64,000 bases of DNA from Sulfuritalea sp. (GCA_023700805.1 JAMPYF010000010.1:1-64000), one strand, 5' to 3'. Shown: positions 52,709 through 62,002, counted from the first letter of the stretch. Notes: generated by a model from the letters alone, not told the origin. A program made the numbers and translations.

Positions 52709-54432
52709 TGCCGCGCTGCGGCCAGCAGGCGCCGCAGTTCGGGCAACGGCCGCGTATTGAGCACGTCCGCCGCCGCCAGCCAGCCGCGCCGCGCCTGACC
52801 GATGCCCAGCTGCAAATGGGCGAAGTCCTCGCGGGCATGGGCGTCCGAGTTGATGGCGACCAACACGCCCTCCTCCTTGGCCATGATGCAATGGCTGTCG
52901 AGCAGGTCGAGCCGCTCGGGGTGGGCGTTCAGTTCCAGGAAGCAGCCGCGCTGCCGGGCGTGGCGGATGATGCGCAGCATGTCGGCGTCGTAGGGCGCAC
53001 GGCTTTCGATGACGCGGCCCGTCGGGTGCGCCAGCAGCGTGAAGTAGGGGTTGTCCATGGCGCGCAGGATGCGCTCGGTTTGTTTTGCCCGGGGCAGGTC
53101 GAAGCGGCTGTGCACCGCGCCGATGACCAGGTCGAGGCCGGCCAGCGAGGCATCGGGCAGGTCGAGGCTACCGTCTTCGAGGATGTCCACCTCGATGCCC
53201 TTCAGCAGCACGATACCTTCGAGCTTCCGGTTCAGGCGGTCGATCGCCTCGCACTGCTCGGCGAGCCGGCGCGGATCGAGGCCGTGGGCCATCGCCAGCC
53301 GCCGCGAGTGCTCGGTGATGGCGAGATAGGACAGGCCCAGCGCCTGCGCCGCCAGGGCCATCTGTTCCAGCGTATGGTGGCCGTCGGTGGCCGTGGTGTG
53401 CGCATGCAGGTCGCCGCGCAAGTCACTCAGTTGGACCAACTGCGGCAGCCGGCCGGCACGCGCCGCCGCGATCTCGCCGCGGTCCTCGCGCAGTTCGGGC
53501 GCGATGAACGGCAGGCCGAGCGCGCCATAGACGGATTCCTCGTCGGCGCCGGCGATGCGTTCGCGACCGCGGAAGACGCCATATTCGTTGAGCTTGAGTC
53601 CGCGCTCCTGCGCCAGGCGGCGCAATGCGATGTTGTGCGCGCGGGAACCCGTGAAGTAGCACAGCGCGGCGCCGTAAGCGGCCTCCTCGACCACGCGCAG
53701 ATCCACCTGCAGGCCGCTCCTGAGCACCACGCTGGCGCGCGTGGGCCCCTGCGAGAGCACCTCGGCCACCTCCTCGTAGGCGACGAAGCGGGCCGTGACG
53801 GCGCTGCCGGCCGCGGCGATCGCCAGTATGTCGAGATCGCCGACGGTTTCGCGGCAGCGGCGGTAACTTCCCGCCAGTTCGACGCGGCTCACGCCCGGCG
53901 TGGCGGAAAGCCAGGCCACCAGCGACGCCGCATACTGCGCCGCGGTCGCCAGCTTGATGCGCCGCGCCTTGGACAAATGCGCCTCGACGGCCTGCAGGAT
54001 GTTGGCCTCGGTCTTCGCACCGAAACCGGGCAGATCGCGGATGCGGCCGTCGCGGGCGGCGCGCGCCAGTTGCTCCAGGGTCTGCACCTCGAGTTCGTGC
54101 CAGAGCATGCGCACGCGTTTCGGGCCCAGTCCCGGCACGTGCAGCAGTTCGGTGATGGCCGGCGGCAGTTCGGCTTGCAGCTTGACCAGGGCGCGGCAAG
54201 TGCCGGTATCGACGATTTCGCGCATCTTTCCCGCGAGGTCCTCGCCGATACCGGGCAGTTCGGTCAGGTCCTCGCCGCGCGCGACCATGGCACGCACTTC
54301 CCGACCCATTTCGCCGACCATGCGCGCGGCATTGCGGTAGGCGCGGATGCGGAAGGGGTTGGCCTGCTGCAGATCCAGCAGATCCGCGATCTCGGTAAAC
54401 ACCGTGGCGATGTCGGCGTTGTGGATGGGCAT
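52705..54432 (-). CDS. polX: DNA polymerase X family protein (PolX) with PHP domain
   Basis: 575 residues from the ATG at 54430-54432. N-terminal helix-hairpin-helix repeats (LPGIGEDLAGKM, VPGLGPKRVRMLW, LPGFGAKTEANIL), the Pol X nucleotidyltransferase with GSYRRCRETVGDLDIL, and a C-terminal PHP domain (DLHAHTTATDGHHT, ITEHSRRLAMAHGLD, AHPTGR, INSDAHARED). Bacterial PolX fills gaps in base-excision repair, and its PHP domain has 3'-5' exonuclease or phosphoesterase activity. Confidence 0.95.
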   Translation of the reverse strand: MPIHNADIATVFTEIADLLDLQQANPFRIRAYRNAARMVGEMGREVRAMVARGEDLTELPGIGEDLAGKMREIVDTGTCRALVKLQAELPPAITELLHVPGLGPKRVRMLWHELEVQTLEQLARAARDGRIRDLPGFGAKTEANILQAVEAHLSKARRIKLATAAQYAASLVAWLSATPGVSRVELAGSYRRCRETVGDLDILAIAAAGSAVTARFVAYEEVAEVLSQGPTRASVVLRSGLQVDLRVVEEAAYGAALCYFTGSRAHNIALRRLAQERGLKLNEYGVFRGRERIAGADEESVYGALGLPFIAPELREDRGEIAAARAGRLPQLVQLSDLRGDLHAHTTATDGHHTLEQMALAAQALGLSYLAITEHSRRLAMAHGLDPRRLAEQCEAIDRLNRKLEGIVLLKGIEVDILEDGSLDLPDASLAGLDLVIGAVHSRFDLPRAKQTERILRAMDNPYFTLLAHPTGRVIESRAPYDADMLRIIRHARQRGCFLELNAHPERLDLLDSHCIMAKEEGVLVAINSDAHAREDFAHLQLGIGQARRGWLAAADVLNTRPLPELRRLLAAARQ

Positions 54433-54433
54433 C

Positions 54434-55774
54434 TCAGCTTCGCCGCCGGTCCACCTGCTGTGCCAGTTCGCGCAGCGGCGCGGCCACCTCGACGTCATAG
54501 GGGAAGGCGTGATCGATGCTGCGCAAGGCGGGCGGCAGCGCGTCGAACCCCCGCAGCGCATGCGCCCGCACTTCTGCCAGCGGCGGCGAGGCGGCAAGGC
54601 GGCGGCCGCCGCGCATCACCGTGGCCAGCAGCGGCCTGCCCGGCTGCCGATCGCCCTCCAGCGTCAGCGTGTCGCCTGCCATCTGCCCGGCACCGTCGTC
54701 GCGGCGGTATACCTGCTTGCGGCCCGGCCAGGTGGCCTTGCCCTCGGAACGCTTGCGCCGCGCGACGCCTGCGTATTCCTGCAGCTTGTAGGCGCAGTCG
54801 AGATAGGGCTGGTCGGCGGAGGTGTTCATGCGCGTGCCGACGCCGAAGCCGTCGATCGGCGCGGCGGCGTAATGCAGCGCCTGCACCGCGTATTCGTCGA
54901 GATTGCCGCTGGCGAATATCCTGATTTCCTTGGCGCCTCCGCCATCGAGAATGGCACGCACACGCTGGGCGTGGTCGTCGAGGTTGCCGCTGTCCAGGCG
55001 CACCGCCTGGATCACGATGCCTTCCGCGCGCAGCCGATGCGCCAGCGCGAGCAGTGCCCGCGCCGCGGCTTCGGTGTCGTAGGTGTCGATCAACAGCGTG
55101 GTGGCGGCGGGATGGGAGCGGGCGAAATGCTCGAAGGCCGCGAGTTCGCTGGCGTGGGTCTGCACGAAGGAATGCGCCATGGTGCCGTATGCCGGGATGT
55201 CCCAGCGCATGCCGGCCAGCAGGTTCGAGCTGCCGTCGAAGCCGGCGATGAAGCTGGCCCGCGCCGAGAGCAGGGCTGCTTCGGCGCCATGGGCGCGGCG
55301 CAGACCGAAATCGACCAGCAAGCGGTCGCGCGCGGCCAGACGTACCCGCGCCGCCTTGGAAGCCACCAGGGTCTGGAAATGCAACAGATTGATGATGCGC
55401 GATTCCACCAGTTGCGCCTCGCGCAACGGCGCCACGACGCGCAGGATCGGTTCGTCGGCAAAAAACAGCGTACCTTCGGCCATCGCCTGCACCTCGCCGG
55501 TGAAGCGCAGCCCGGCCAGCGACTCGACGAAACGCGGACTGAAGCGGCCGCAAGCGGCCAGCCAGGCGAGTTCATCCGCGCTGAACTGCAAATCTTCAAG
55601 AAAATCCAGCGCCATTTCGAGGCCGCAGGCGACCAGGAAATTGCGCCCGGCCGGCAGCTTGCGTACAAAGAATTCGAACACGGCAGTCTCTTCCATGCCC
55701 TGGTCGAAATAGGCCTGAAGCATGGTGAGCTGATAGAGATCGGTGAGCAGCACGCTCTCTTCACTGGATCTCAT
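54434..55774 (-). CDS. pncB: Nicotinate phosphoribosyltransferase
   Basis: 446 residues. LLTDLYQLTMLQAYFDQG, VFEFFVRKLPAGRNFLV, GFDGSSNLLAGMRWDIPAYGTMAHSF split over two strands, and IDTYDTEAA are typical of the long NAPRTase family. It converts nicotinate and PRPP to nicotinate mononucleotide in NAD salvage. It overlaps pncA by 4 bases, so both steps from nicotinamide are coupled. Confidence 0.93.
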   Translation of the reverse strand: MRSSEESVLLTDLYQLTMLQAYFDQGMEETAVFEFFVRKLPAGRNFLVACGLEMALDFLEDLQFSADELAWLAACGRFSPRFVESLAGLRFTGEVQAMAEGTLFFADEPILRVVAPLREAQLVESRIINLLHFQTLVASKAARVRLAARDRLLVDFGLRRAHGAEAALLSARASFIAGFDGSSNLLAGMRWDIPAYGTMAHSFVQTHASELAAFEHFARSHPAATTLLIDTYDTEAAARALLALAHRLRAEGIVIQAVRLDSGNLDDHAQRVRAILDGGGAKEIRIFASGNLDEYAVQALHYAAAPIDGFGVGTRMNTSADQPYLDCAYKLQEYAGVARRKRSEGKATWPGRKQVYRRDDGAGQMAGDTLTLEGDRQPGRPLLATVMRGGRRLAASPPLAEVRAHALRGFDALPPALRSIDHAFPYDVEVAAPLRELAQQVDRRRS

Positions 55775-56346
55775 GCGGAGTCCTCCAGCATGACGGCACC
55801 TGCTTCGACCATACTGGCAATAGCCCGTTCGCCGTCGCCGGGCTGCAGGTCCACGGCGCGCATCGCATCGCGCAACAACACCACCTCATAGCCCAGACGT
55901 CGCGCATCCAGCGCCGACCGGAGCACGCAGTAATCGGTGGCCAGCCCGCCGACGAACAACCTGCGCACCATCGCCCACTGCAAATGAAGATGCAGCTCGG
56001 TGCCGGAAAATCCCGAGTAGGCATCGACATCGCGCGCGGTGGCCTTGGGTAGACGGATAGCACCGGGAGGCAGCGCAAGCCCATCGGCAAAGCCCGCACC
56101 CGGAGTGCCGGCGATGCAATGGGCCGGCCACGGTCCGCCTTGTTCCCGAAACGAGCAATGGTCGGCCGGATGCCAGTCGAAGGTGGCGAATATCGGCAAG
56201 CCCTCGGCACCGAAGCGGGAGATCCACACATTGAGCGGGGCCACCACCGCATCGCCGTCCGGCACGGCAAGGCTGCCGCCCGGCAGGAAATCGCGCTGCA
56301 GGTCAATGATCAGCAGCGCATCGCCGGCTTGCAATCGGGGGTTCAT
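55771..56346 (-). CDS. pncA: Nicotinamidase
   Basis: 191 residues from the ATG at 56344-56346. Catalytic triad regions: LLIIDLQRDFLPGGSLAV (Asp), LPKATARDVDAYSGF (Lys) and GLATDYCVLRSAL (Cys). Metal site FDWHPADHCSF. It deamidates nicotinamide to nicotinate, feeding the adjacent pncB. Confidence 0.94.
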   Translation of the reverse strand: MNPRLQAGDALLIIDLQRDFLPGGSLAVPDGDAVVAPLNVWISRFGAEGLPIFATFDWHPADHCSFREQGGPWPAHCIAGTPGAGFADGLALPPGAIRLPKATARDVDAYSGFSGTELHLHLQWAMVRRLFVGGLATDYCVLRSALDARRLGYEVVLLRDAMRAVDLQPGDGERAIASMVEAGAVMLEDSA

Positions 56347-56373
56347 GAGCACGCACCGCAATCGCTCGCCGGA

Positions 56374-56889
56374 TCACGACCGCCGCTGGTAGTAGCCGAC
56401 CAGTTCGGCGTGCGCCAGGACATGGCCTTGCATGGCGCGCTCCAACATGGGTTTGGTCGGCCGCTTCAGGTCGGGCAACAGCGCATCCAGGGCATACAGC
56501 TTATGCACATAGCGATGCCTGCCGATGGGCGGGCAAGGTCCGCGGTAACCCGTGCGCTGCCAGTCGTTCAGGCCTTGCCGGGTTCCCGGCGGCAGATCCC
56601 TGTCTGCAACGGCCTCGGTCAGGCTCGCGGCGGCGGGTGGAAGGTTGTAGAGCACCCAGTGCACCCAGGTCATTGTCGGCGCTGCAGGGTCCGGCGCGTC
56701 CGGATCATCGACGATCAGGACCAGGCTTTGGGTGCCGGTGGGCGGATCCGTCCAGGCAAGCTGCGGCGAAATGTCCTGGCCATCGCAGCTGCAACGCACG
56801 GGAATCGAGCCCGCGGCCGGGAACGATGTCGAACTGAGCGTAAGGGACACCGGGCTTTCCTTCCTGCCATCAAGGGGCAACGAATTCAT
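56374..56889 (-). CDS. YbhB/YbcL-family (PEBP-like) protein
   Basis: 171 residues from the ATG at 56887-56889. PEBP fold motifs: SCDGQDISPQLAWTDPPTG, LVLIVDDPDAPDP, WVHWVLYNLPP, GYRGPCPPIGRHRYVHKLYALD. Raf-kinase-inhibitor-like proteins bind anionic ligands; the bacterial function is unknown. First gene of the 14-gene leftward run. Confidence 0.9.
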   Translation of the reverse strand: MNSLPLDGRKESPVSLTLSSTSFPAAGSIPVRCSCDGQDISPQLAWTDPPTGTQSLVLIVDDPDAPDPAAPTMTWVHWVLYNLPPAAASLTEAVADRDLPPGTRQGLNDWQRTGYRGPCPPIGRHRYVHKLYALDALLPDLKRPTKPMLERAMQGHVLAHAELVGYYQRRS

Positions 56890-57212
56890 TCGGATCCGGC
56901 ATGATCGGATTCCTGCGACTGCATCGACGAGATGATCCGCAATGCCCAAAGCCAGCTTAGGGAGGCCGGGCAGACCTGCAAATACCTGCGCCGCAGTATT
57001 TGGAATACCCATAACCGGGTACGCCTGCGGCTAGCGCCATACTTGATCCATGCTACCTCCGCGCGGGTACGAACAATACGGAATTCAGGGTATATCCGGC
57101 CTGCCGCCGAGTGACTATTATGGGTGCGGCATGGGAACTTTGATGACTTGCCGGTCATCACAGACAGTAATGGCAGGGTCGTGCAAGCCGCAGGAAATGG
57201 ACGGGAAGGCAA
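56890..57212. other. Divergent intergenic region ybhB / cfa
   Basis: 323 bases. It contains the regulon box at 56980-57023. Between about 57060 and 57210 I see no ORF with support and no terminator, only a possible cfa leader with GGGAAGG before the start codon. Confidence 0.6.
56980..57023 (+). promoter_or_regulatory. Regulon box 2: AAATACC-N15-GGAATACC-N8-GGTACG
   Basis: AAATACC (56980-56986), 15 bases, GGAATACC (57002-57009), 8 bases, GGTACG (57018-57023). The spacing is identical to box 1 at 33.65 kb. It is located between ybhB and cfa and could serve either gene. No -10 at the box-1 distance is evident; CATACT at about 57038 is a candidate. Confidence 0.6.
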
Positions 57213-58523
57213 ATGAGCCAACAACACACCAATCCAGCGAGCAATTCGAGCAGCGCGAACAGTGCAACCGGTGCGATCGGCGGGCAGCCGGCTTACGGCC
57301 GGCACGCGGCAAACCGGCAGTCATGGCCAGGCCTGGATGTTGCGGTGTCGGCCATGGCGAGAGTTCTCCTGGCGCGGATGCTCGAATCCATCGGCAACCC
57401 CGCGGTGCAATTCGTGTTGTGGGACGGGACCGAAATTTCGCCTCGCGGTGCGCCGCGGCAGGTGCGAATTTTCATTCATGACTTGGGCACGCTGCTGAAA
57501 CTGCTGGCTGATCCGGCCCTCAAGTTCGGCGAACTTTACGCCGCGCGGCGCATCGACATACAGGGCGACCTGGCCGAACTGCTCGAAATGGTGTATCGCG
57601 CCCTGCCGAAAAACGATGGCGTCACCGGCAAGCGGACGCGGCTGGGCGCGGCGCTCGAAGCACGGCGCAACTCGTTGCAGCGGGCGCGCGACAACATCCA
57701 TCACCACTACGATTTCGGCAACGATTTTTACGGGCTGTGGCTCGATAGCCGCATGATCTACACCTGCGCCTATTTCCCGACGCCGGCCATGGGACTGGAA
57801 GACGCGCAGGTGGCGAAAATGCAGCATGTCTGCCGCAAGCTTCGTCTGCAGCGCGGCGAAAAGGTCATCGAGGCCGGCTGCGGCTGGGGCGCACTGGCCC
57901 TGCACATGGCCAGGCACCACGGCGTATCGGTGCAGGCCTACAACATCTCGCGGGAGCAGATGGCTTTCGCGCGGGACCGCGCCCGCCGCGAGGGCCTGGA
58001 GGCCCAGGTCGAATTCATCGAGGACGACTACCGCAACGCGCGCGGCAAATTCGACGCCTTCGTCTCCGTCGGTATGCTGGAGCACGTCGGGCCCGAGCGC
58101 TACCAGGAACTCGGACGCGTGATCGACGGGGTGCTGAGCGAACACGGGCGTGGCCTGATCCATTCCATAGGACGCGACTACCCGCGGTCCCTGGACGCCT
58201 GGACCGAGCGCCATATCTTCCCTGCCGCCTGCCCACCCAGCCTGTCGCAGATGATGAATATCTTCGAGCCCTGCGGCTTTTCCGTGCTCGACGTGGAGAA
58301 TCTGCGCCTGCACTATGCCAAGACGCTGGAGCACTGGCTGCAGCGCTTCGAGGCCGCCGCCGCCGACGTCGAGAAAATGTTCGATGCGACCGTGGTACGC
58401 ACCTGGCGGCTGTACCTGGCCGGCTCGCTGGCGGCCTTCAGGGCCGGCAACATGCAACTGTTCCAGGTGGTGTTCGCCCGTTCCCGCGACAACCGGATTC
58501 CCTGGACCCGGGATGCTCCCTGA
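57213..58523 (+). CDS. cfa: Cyclopropane-fatty-acyl-phospholipid synthase family methyltransferase
   Basis: 436 residues with GGGAAGG upstream. An N-terminal lipid-binding part (GTLLKLLADPALKFGELYAA) and a C-terminal SAM domain (VIEAGCGWGALALHMA, AYNISREQMAFARD, GMLEHVGPERY, and SLDAWTERHIFPAACPPSLSQM). It adds a methylene from SAM to membrane unsaturated fatty acids, a stationary-phase/stress modification. An FAD oxidoreductase follows 9 bases later. Confidence 0.93.
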   Translation: MSQQHTNPASNSSSANSATGAIGGQPAYGRHAANRQSWPGLDVAVSAMARVLLARMLESIGNPAVQFVLWDGTEISPRGAPRQVRIFIHDLGTLLKLLADPALKFGELYAARRIDIQGDLAELLEMVYRALPKNDGVTGKRTRLGAALEARRNSLQRARDNIHHHYDFGNDFYGLWLDSRMIYTCAYFPTPAMGLEDAQVAKMQHVCRKLRLQRGEKVIEAGCGWGALALHMARHHGVSVQAYNISREQMAFARDRARREGLEAQVEFIEDDYRNARGKFDAFVSVGMLEHVGPERYQELGRVIDGVLSEHGRGLIHSIGRDYPRSLDAWTERHIFPAACPPSLSQMMNIFEPCGFSVLDVENLRLHYAKTLEHWLQRFEAAAADVEKMFDATVVRTWRLYLAGSLAAFRAGNMQLFQVVFARSRDNRIPWTRDAP

Positions 58524-58532
58524 AGATCCGCC

Positions 58533-59651
58533 ATGGAAACCTGCGATGCGCTGATCATAGGCGGTGGACCGGCGGGTTCTTCCTGCGCCTGGCAGCTGCG
58601 ACGTCATGGCCTGGACGTGATGGTGATGGACAAGGCGGACTTCCCCCGCGACAAGGTCTGCGCCGGCTGGATCACGCCTGCCGTGCTGCGTACGCTGGCG
58701 ATCGATCCGCGGACCTACGCGCGGCAGCGCACCTTGCAGGCCATCAGCGCCTTTCGCACCGGCCTGATCGATGGCCCGCAACTGGCCACCGGGTATGCGG
58801 ACACGGTCAGCTACGGCATCCGCCGCTGCGAATTCGACGACTATCTGCTGCGGCGCACGAACGCGCGGCTGGCCCTGGGTCAGCCGCTGAAGTCCTTGCA
58901 CAGGGAGGGCGAGCGCTGGGTGATCAACGATCAAGTCAGCACGCCGCTGCTGATCGGCGCCGGCGGACACTTTTGCCCGGTCGCCCGCCACCTGGGCGCC
59001 GAACTCGGTGCCGGCGAAACGGCAGTTACGGCCAAGGAAATAGAGTTCGAAATGGATGCGCAGCAGATCGCCGCCTGCCAGGTCAGGCCGGAGATGCCGG
59101 AGCTGTATTTCTGCGAGGACCTTTCGGGCTACGGCTGGTGCATACGCAAGGGTCAGTATCTGAACATCGGACTCGGCATGGAGCGCAGCCATCGTCTGAG
59201 CGACGCACTCGAACGCTTCTGCAATTTTCTCAAGCAGCGCGGCCGCATCCCGCCGAACGTCCCGGACCGATTTCATGGCCATGCCTATCTGCTCTACCGG
59301 CGCTCGACTCGCCGGCTGCTGGACGACGGCGTGCTGCTGGTCGGCGATGCCGCCGGGCTGGCCTGCCCGCGCAGCGGCGAGGGGATCCGGCCCGCCGTCG
59401 AATCCGGCCTGATGGCCGCCACGACCATCCTGCAGGCCGCGGGCGATTATCGCCGCGAGCGGCTGGCGGCTTATAGCCAGCATTTGCTTGCGCGCTATGG
59501 ATCCCCGGCGGCCGACAGCGGCAGCGTCGCCGCGAAAGACCTGCGCCAGCGCCTGGCGCGGCTGTTGTTGCGCAACCGCTGGTTTACCCGCCACGTGGTG
59601 CTGGATCGCTGGTTTCTCCACGCCCGGGACGCCGACCTGCAACTGGCTTGA
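58533..59651 (+). CDS. FAD-dependent oxidoreductase, geranylgeranyl-reductase-like
   Basis: 372 residues. FAD-binding ALIIGGGPAGSSCAWQLRRHG at the N-terminus, DKVCAGWITP, YGIRRCEFDDYLL and the distal GVLLVGDAAGLACPRSGEGIRPA are typical of the GGR-like flavoprotein family, which reduces double bonds in lipids. Its 9-base linkage to cfa suggests action on membrane lipid chains. The substrate is unproven. Confidence 0.85.
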   Translation: METCDALIIGGGPAGSSCAWQLRRHGLDVMVMDKADFPRDKVCAGWITPAVLRTLAIDPRTYARQRTLQAISAFRTGLIDGPQLATGYADTVSYGIRRCEFDDYLLRRTNARLALGQPLKSLHREGERWVINDQVSTPLLIGAGGHFCPVARHLGAELGAGETAVTAKEIEFEMDAQQIAACQVRPEMPELYFCEDLSGYGWCIRKGQYLNIGLGMERSHRLSDALERFCNFLKQRGRIPPNVPDRFHGHAYLLYRRSTRRLLDDGVLLVGDAAGLACPRSGEGIRPAVESGLMAATTILQAAGDYRRERLAAYSQHLLARYGSPAADSGSVAAKDLRQRLARLLLRNRWFTRHVVLDRWFLHARDADLQLA

Positions 59652-59683
59652 ACCACAATTCGCATTGAACGAGGAGAAACACC

Positions 59684-60187
59684 ATGCTCGATTCGCTGAG
59701 GCAATCCGGGAAGAAAATCGGAAACGAAATCGGCCGCGCCTGGGACAGCCTGGCGGAAGGCTGGCGCGAGATGTTCAGCCGCGGCAGCGGTGCCCTGACG
59801 CAGTTCGTCCACGGCAAGGAAGAGGAGCATCCGAAAGATTCGCTGCTGGTGCCCTTCCCACGCTGGAGCCTGCTCGCCGGCGAGGTCGAGGAGACCGACA
59901 AGGAGATCGTGGTGCGCCTCGAACTGCCGGGCATGCAGAAGGAGGACTGCCAGATCACGGTCGATGGCAACGTGCTCTACGTCAGCGGCGAGAAACATGC
60001 CGAGCGCTCAAGCCACGACAGCACCTACCATGTCATGGAGCGCGCCTATGGTTCCTTCCAGCGCACCATCGCCCTGCCGCGCAATGTCTTCGCCGACAGG
60101 GCCACGGCCGCATACAAGAACGGCGTGATGACCATACACCTGCCCAAGGCCAACGGCGAGAAGTCGCATTTGATCCCCGTGTCCTGA
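59684..60187 (+). CDS. Small heat-shock protein Hsp20 (with helical N-terminal region)
   Basis: 167 residues. The alpha-crystallin domain spans about residues 70-165 (IVVRLELPGMQKEDCQITVDGNVLYVSGEK in two strands, AYGSFQRTIALP, AAYKNGVMTIHLPK). The first 50 residues are amphipathic helix with Trp (AWDSLAEGWREMFSRG). A holdase chaperone, convergent with a second Hsp20 gene and downstream of the cfa pair. Confidence 0.92.
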   Translation: MLDSLRQSGKKIGNEIGRAWDSLAEGWREMFSRGSGALTQFVHGKEEEHPKDSLLVPFPRWSLLAGEVEETDKEIVVRLELPGMQKEDCQITVDGNVLYVSGEKHAERSSHDSTYHVMERAYGSFQRTIALPRNVFADRATAAYKNGVMTIHLPKANGEKSHLIPVS

Positions 60188-60295
60188 AGCCGCACCGCAG
60201 CCGTCATAGCGGCTGCCTTCCGATTGGTGCCGACCAGGGCACGGTTCCCGCCCGTGGCAGGATCCTCCATCGGACGAGCGGCTGTCGGCGGCCGT

Positions 60296-60742
60296 TCAGG
60301 AAACTGCGATCTGCGTCGCGGCCGTGCCCTGCTTCTTGGGCAGCACGGCCTCCAGCACGCCATCGGTGTACTTGGCGGTCGCCGCGCCCTGGTCCACTTC
60401 CTTGTCCAGCGTGAAGCTGCGTGACACCTGGCCGAAATAGCGCTCGCTGTGCACCACCTTCTTGCCTTCCTTCTTCTCCGTTTCCTTCTTCACCTCGGCG
60501 CTGATGGAAACCAGATTGCCATCGACGGAGATGTGGATGTCTTCCTTCTTGACCCCCGGAATCTCGGCCTTTACGGTGTAGGCCTTGTCGTCTTCCGTCA
60601 CGTCGAGCTTCATCTGCGGCGCTGCCGACGCGCCCTGGAATACCGGACGTACCATGAAGCCCTTGAATAGGTTGTCGAAGTCGCCGAACGGATCGAGGCG
60701 CGTCAGTTCGCTGAGCGGATCGAAACGGGTTATGTTGGCCAT
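60296..60742 (-). CDS. Small heat-shock protein Hsp20 (class A type)
   Basis: 148 residues from the ATG at 60740-60742 with AGGAG upstream. N-terminus MANITRFDPLSELTRLDPFG; alpha-crystallin domain with KAEIPGVKKEDIHISVDGN, RYFGQVSRSFTLD and YTDGVLEAVLPKK. ATP-independent chaperone, the last gene of a leftward group after the DUF2934 gene. Confidence 0.94.
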   Translation of the reverse strand: MANITRFDPLSELTRLDPFGDFDNLFKGFMVRPVFQGASAAPQMKLDVTEDDKAYTVKAEIPGVKKEDIHISVDGNLVSISAEVKKETEKKEGKKVVHSERYFGQVSRSFTLDKEVDQGAATAKYTDGVLEAVLPKKQGTAATQIAVS

Positions 60743-60800
60743 GATGATTCTCCTGTCATTGTATGAAGATTTGGATGTCCAGCCCGTGAAGTGCCACGCT

Positions 60801-61031
60801 CTAGTGAAGGTTGTGCAGGATGCTCTCGACATCCACCTCGGCCTGCAGCCAGTCGGACATCTCGTTGCCGGGCGCAAAGCCGCGCTGTTCGGCACGGAAA
60901 TAGGCGGCTTCGGCGATCATTTGTTCCCGCGGACATTCGTGGTTCGATGAATCCGGTTTGGCCCCGGCGCGGGCCTGCTTTGCGGGCGTACTGCCTTTAG
61001 TCTTGACTGCTGCTTCGCTTCTGACTTTCAT
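60801..61031 (-). CDS. DUF2934 family protein
   Basis: 76 residues with GGAGAAG upstream. The Lys/Ala-rich N-terminus is followed by the DUF2934 core: REQMIAEAAYFRAEQRGFAPGNEMSDWLQAE. The function is unknown. It is common in betaproteobacterial stress islands next to Hsp20. Confidence 0.85.
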   Translation of the reverse strand: MKVRSEAAVKTKGSTPAKQARAGAKPDSSNHECPREQMIAEAAYFRAEQRGFAPGNEMSDWLQAEVDVESILHNLH

Positions 61032-61105
61032 TTTCTTCTCCCGAACGAAACAAGATTGAGTGACAACTTACGAGGCCACCTTCCCGCACCGGGCTGACCG
61101 GCAAA

Positions 61106-61441
61106 TCATGGTCCCGACGACCGCAGCAGCGGGCACCGATCCAGCGCCTGACCGGCGCATTCTTTCGGAGCCGCACCGAGGTAACGGCAATTGGCGCATA
61201 ACAGCATCCGGGCCGTTCTCATGGCGGCGGGTGAATGGTCGCCATTCTTCATCAGGCTCTCGGCCAGGATGCCCATCCGGATCAGGTGTTCGCGCTGCGG
61301 ATCAGCCGCCGGAATCTGACTCAGCCACATCCGCCCCAGCCGCGCCACCCCAGCCAGCAGGTCCTGCCTGGCGGTGGCTTTGGCATCGACCGCCGAGGGC
61401 CGGGCACCGCCCGGAGTACTTTTCAGATACACGGAATACAT
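61106..61441 (-). CDS. Small Cys-containing protein of unknown function
   Basis: 111 residues from the ATG at 61439-61441. It is mostly helical (LLAGVARLGRMWLSQIP, HLIRMGILAESLMKNG), with a C-terminal Cys cluster: CANCRYLG, then CAGQ and CPLL, four spaced cysteines that could bind metal. It lies 21 bases after the PAS gene, so they are probably co-transcribed. The family was not recognised. Confidence 0.65.
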   Translation of the reverse strand: MYSVYLKSTPGGARPSAVDAKATARQDLLAGVARLGRMWLSQIPAADPQREHLIRMGILAESLMKNGDHSPAAMRTARMLLCANCRYLGAAPKECAGQALDRCPLLRSSGP

Positions 61442-61462
61442 GGCATCGATGCCGGCCGAAAA

Positions 61463-61885
61463 CTAGTGACTTGCGGTCTGTTCGGGGCGACGCACATTGA
61501 GCAGGAACATTTCGCGCTCCGGACTGACCGATGCCATGCGCGCCAGGTTCAGTTCGATCGTAAACACCCTCCCGGCGGCATCCTTGGCCTCGAACTTGCG
61601 CCATTCGCCGTCGGCGCAAAGGTATACAAGATACCTCGCGCAGTAGCTCGGCGAACTTCCGCTGAGAAACAGTCCGGCAATGAAATCCGAAATCAGGCGC
61701 CCGACCAGGCGCACCTGGCTGGCGCCGAAAATCCGTTCCGCAGGCGTGCCGCAACTGAGTATCCTGCCCAGGCGATCGAGAATCAGGGTGCAGTAATCGC
61801 CCCGATTCACGAAGTTCGCCGCAACATGGAATATGTCCTGCGTCGCCGCCGCCTGTTGCCGCGCCATGATATTTTGCCCATCCAT
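61463..61885 (-). CDS. Single PAS-domain protein
   Basis: 140 residues; one PAS fold (CTLILDRLGRILSCGTPAERIFG, GRLISDFIAGLF, RYLVYLCADGEWRKFEAKD, GRVFTIELNLARM). No output domain is present. It probably works with another protein or modulates the sensor kinase. A regulon box lies upstream (62003-62022). Confidence 0.75.
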   Translation of the reverse strand: MDGQNIMARQQAAATQDIFHVAANFVNRGDYCTLILDRLGRILSCGTPAERIFGASQVRLVGRLISDFIAGLFLSGSSPSYCARYLVYLCADGEWRKFEAKDAAGRVFTIELNLARMASVSPEREMFLLNVRRPEQTASH

Positions 61886-62002
61886 GCTTAACCTCCTTGC
61901 TCAGCCCTTCCGCCCGGCAGGAACGCAAGCCAGGCTGGAATATCCAAGCTAAAAAGTATCCGGCGCGGATGTGGTTGGAAATACTACGGCGGCCGTATTT
62001 TC

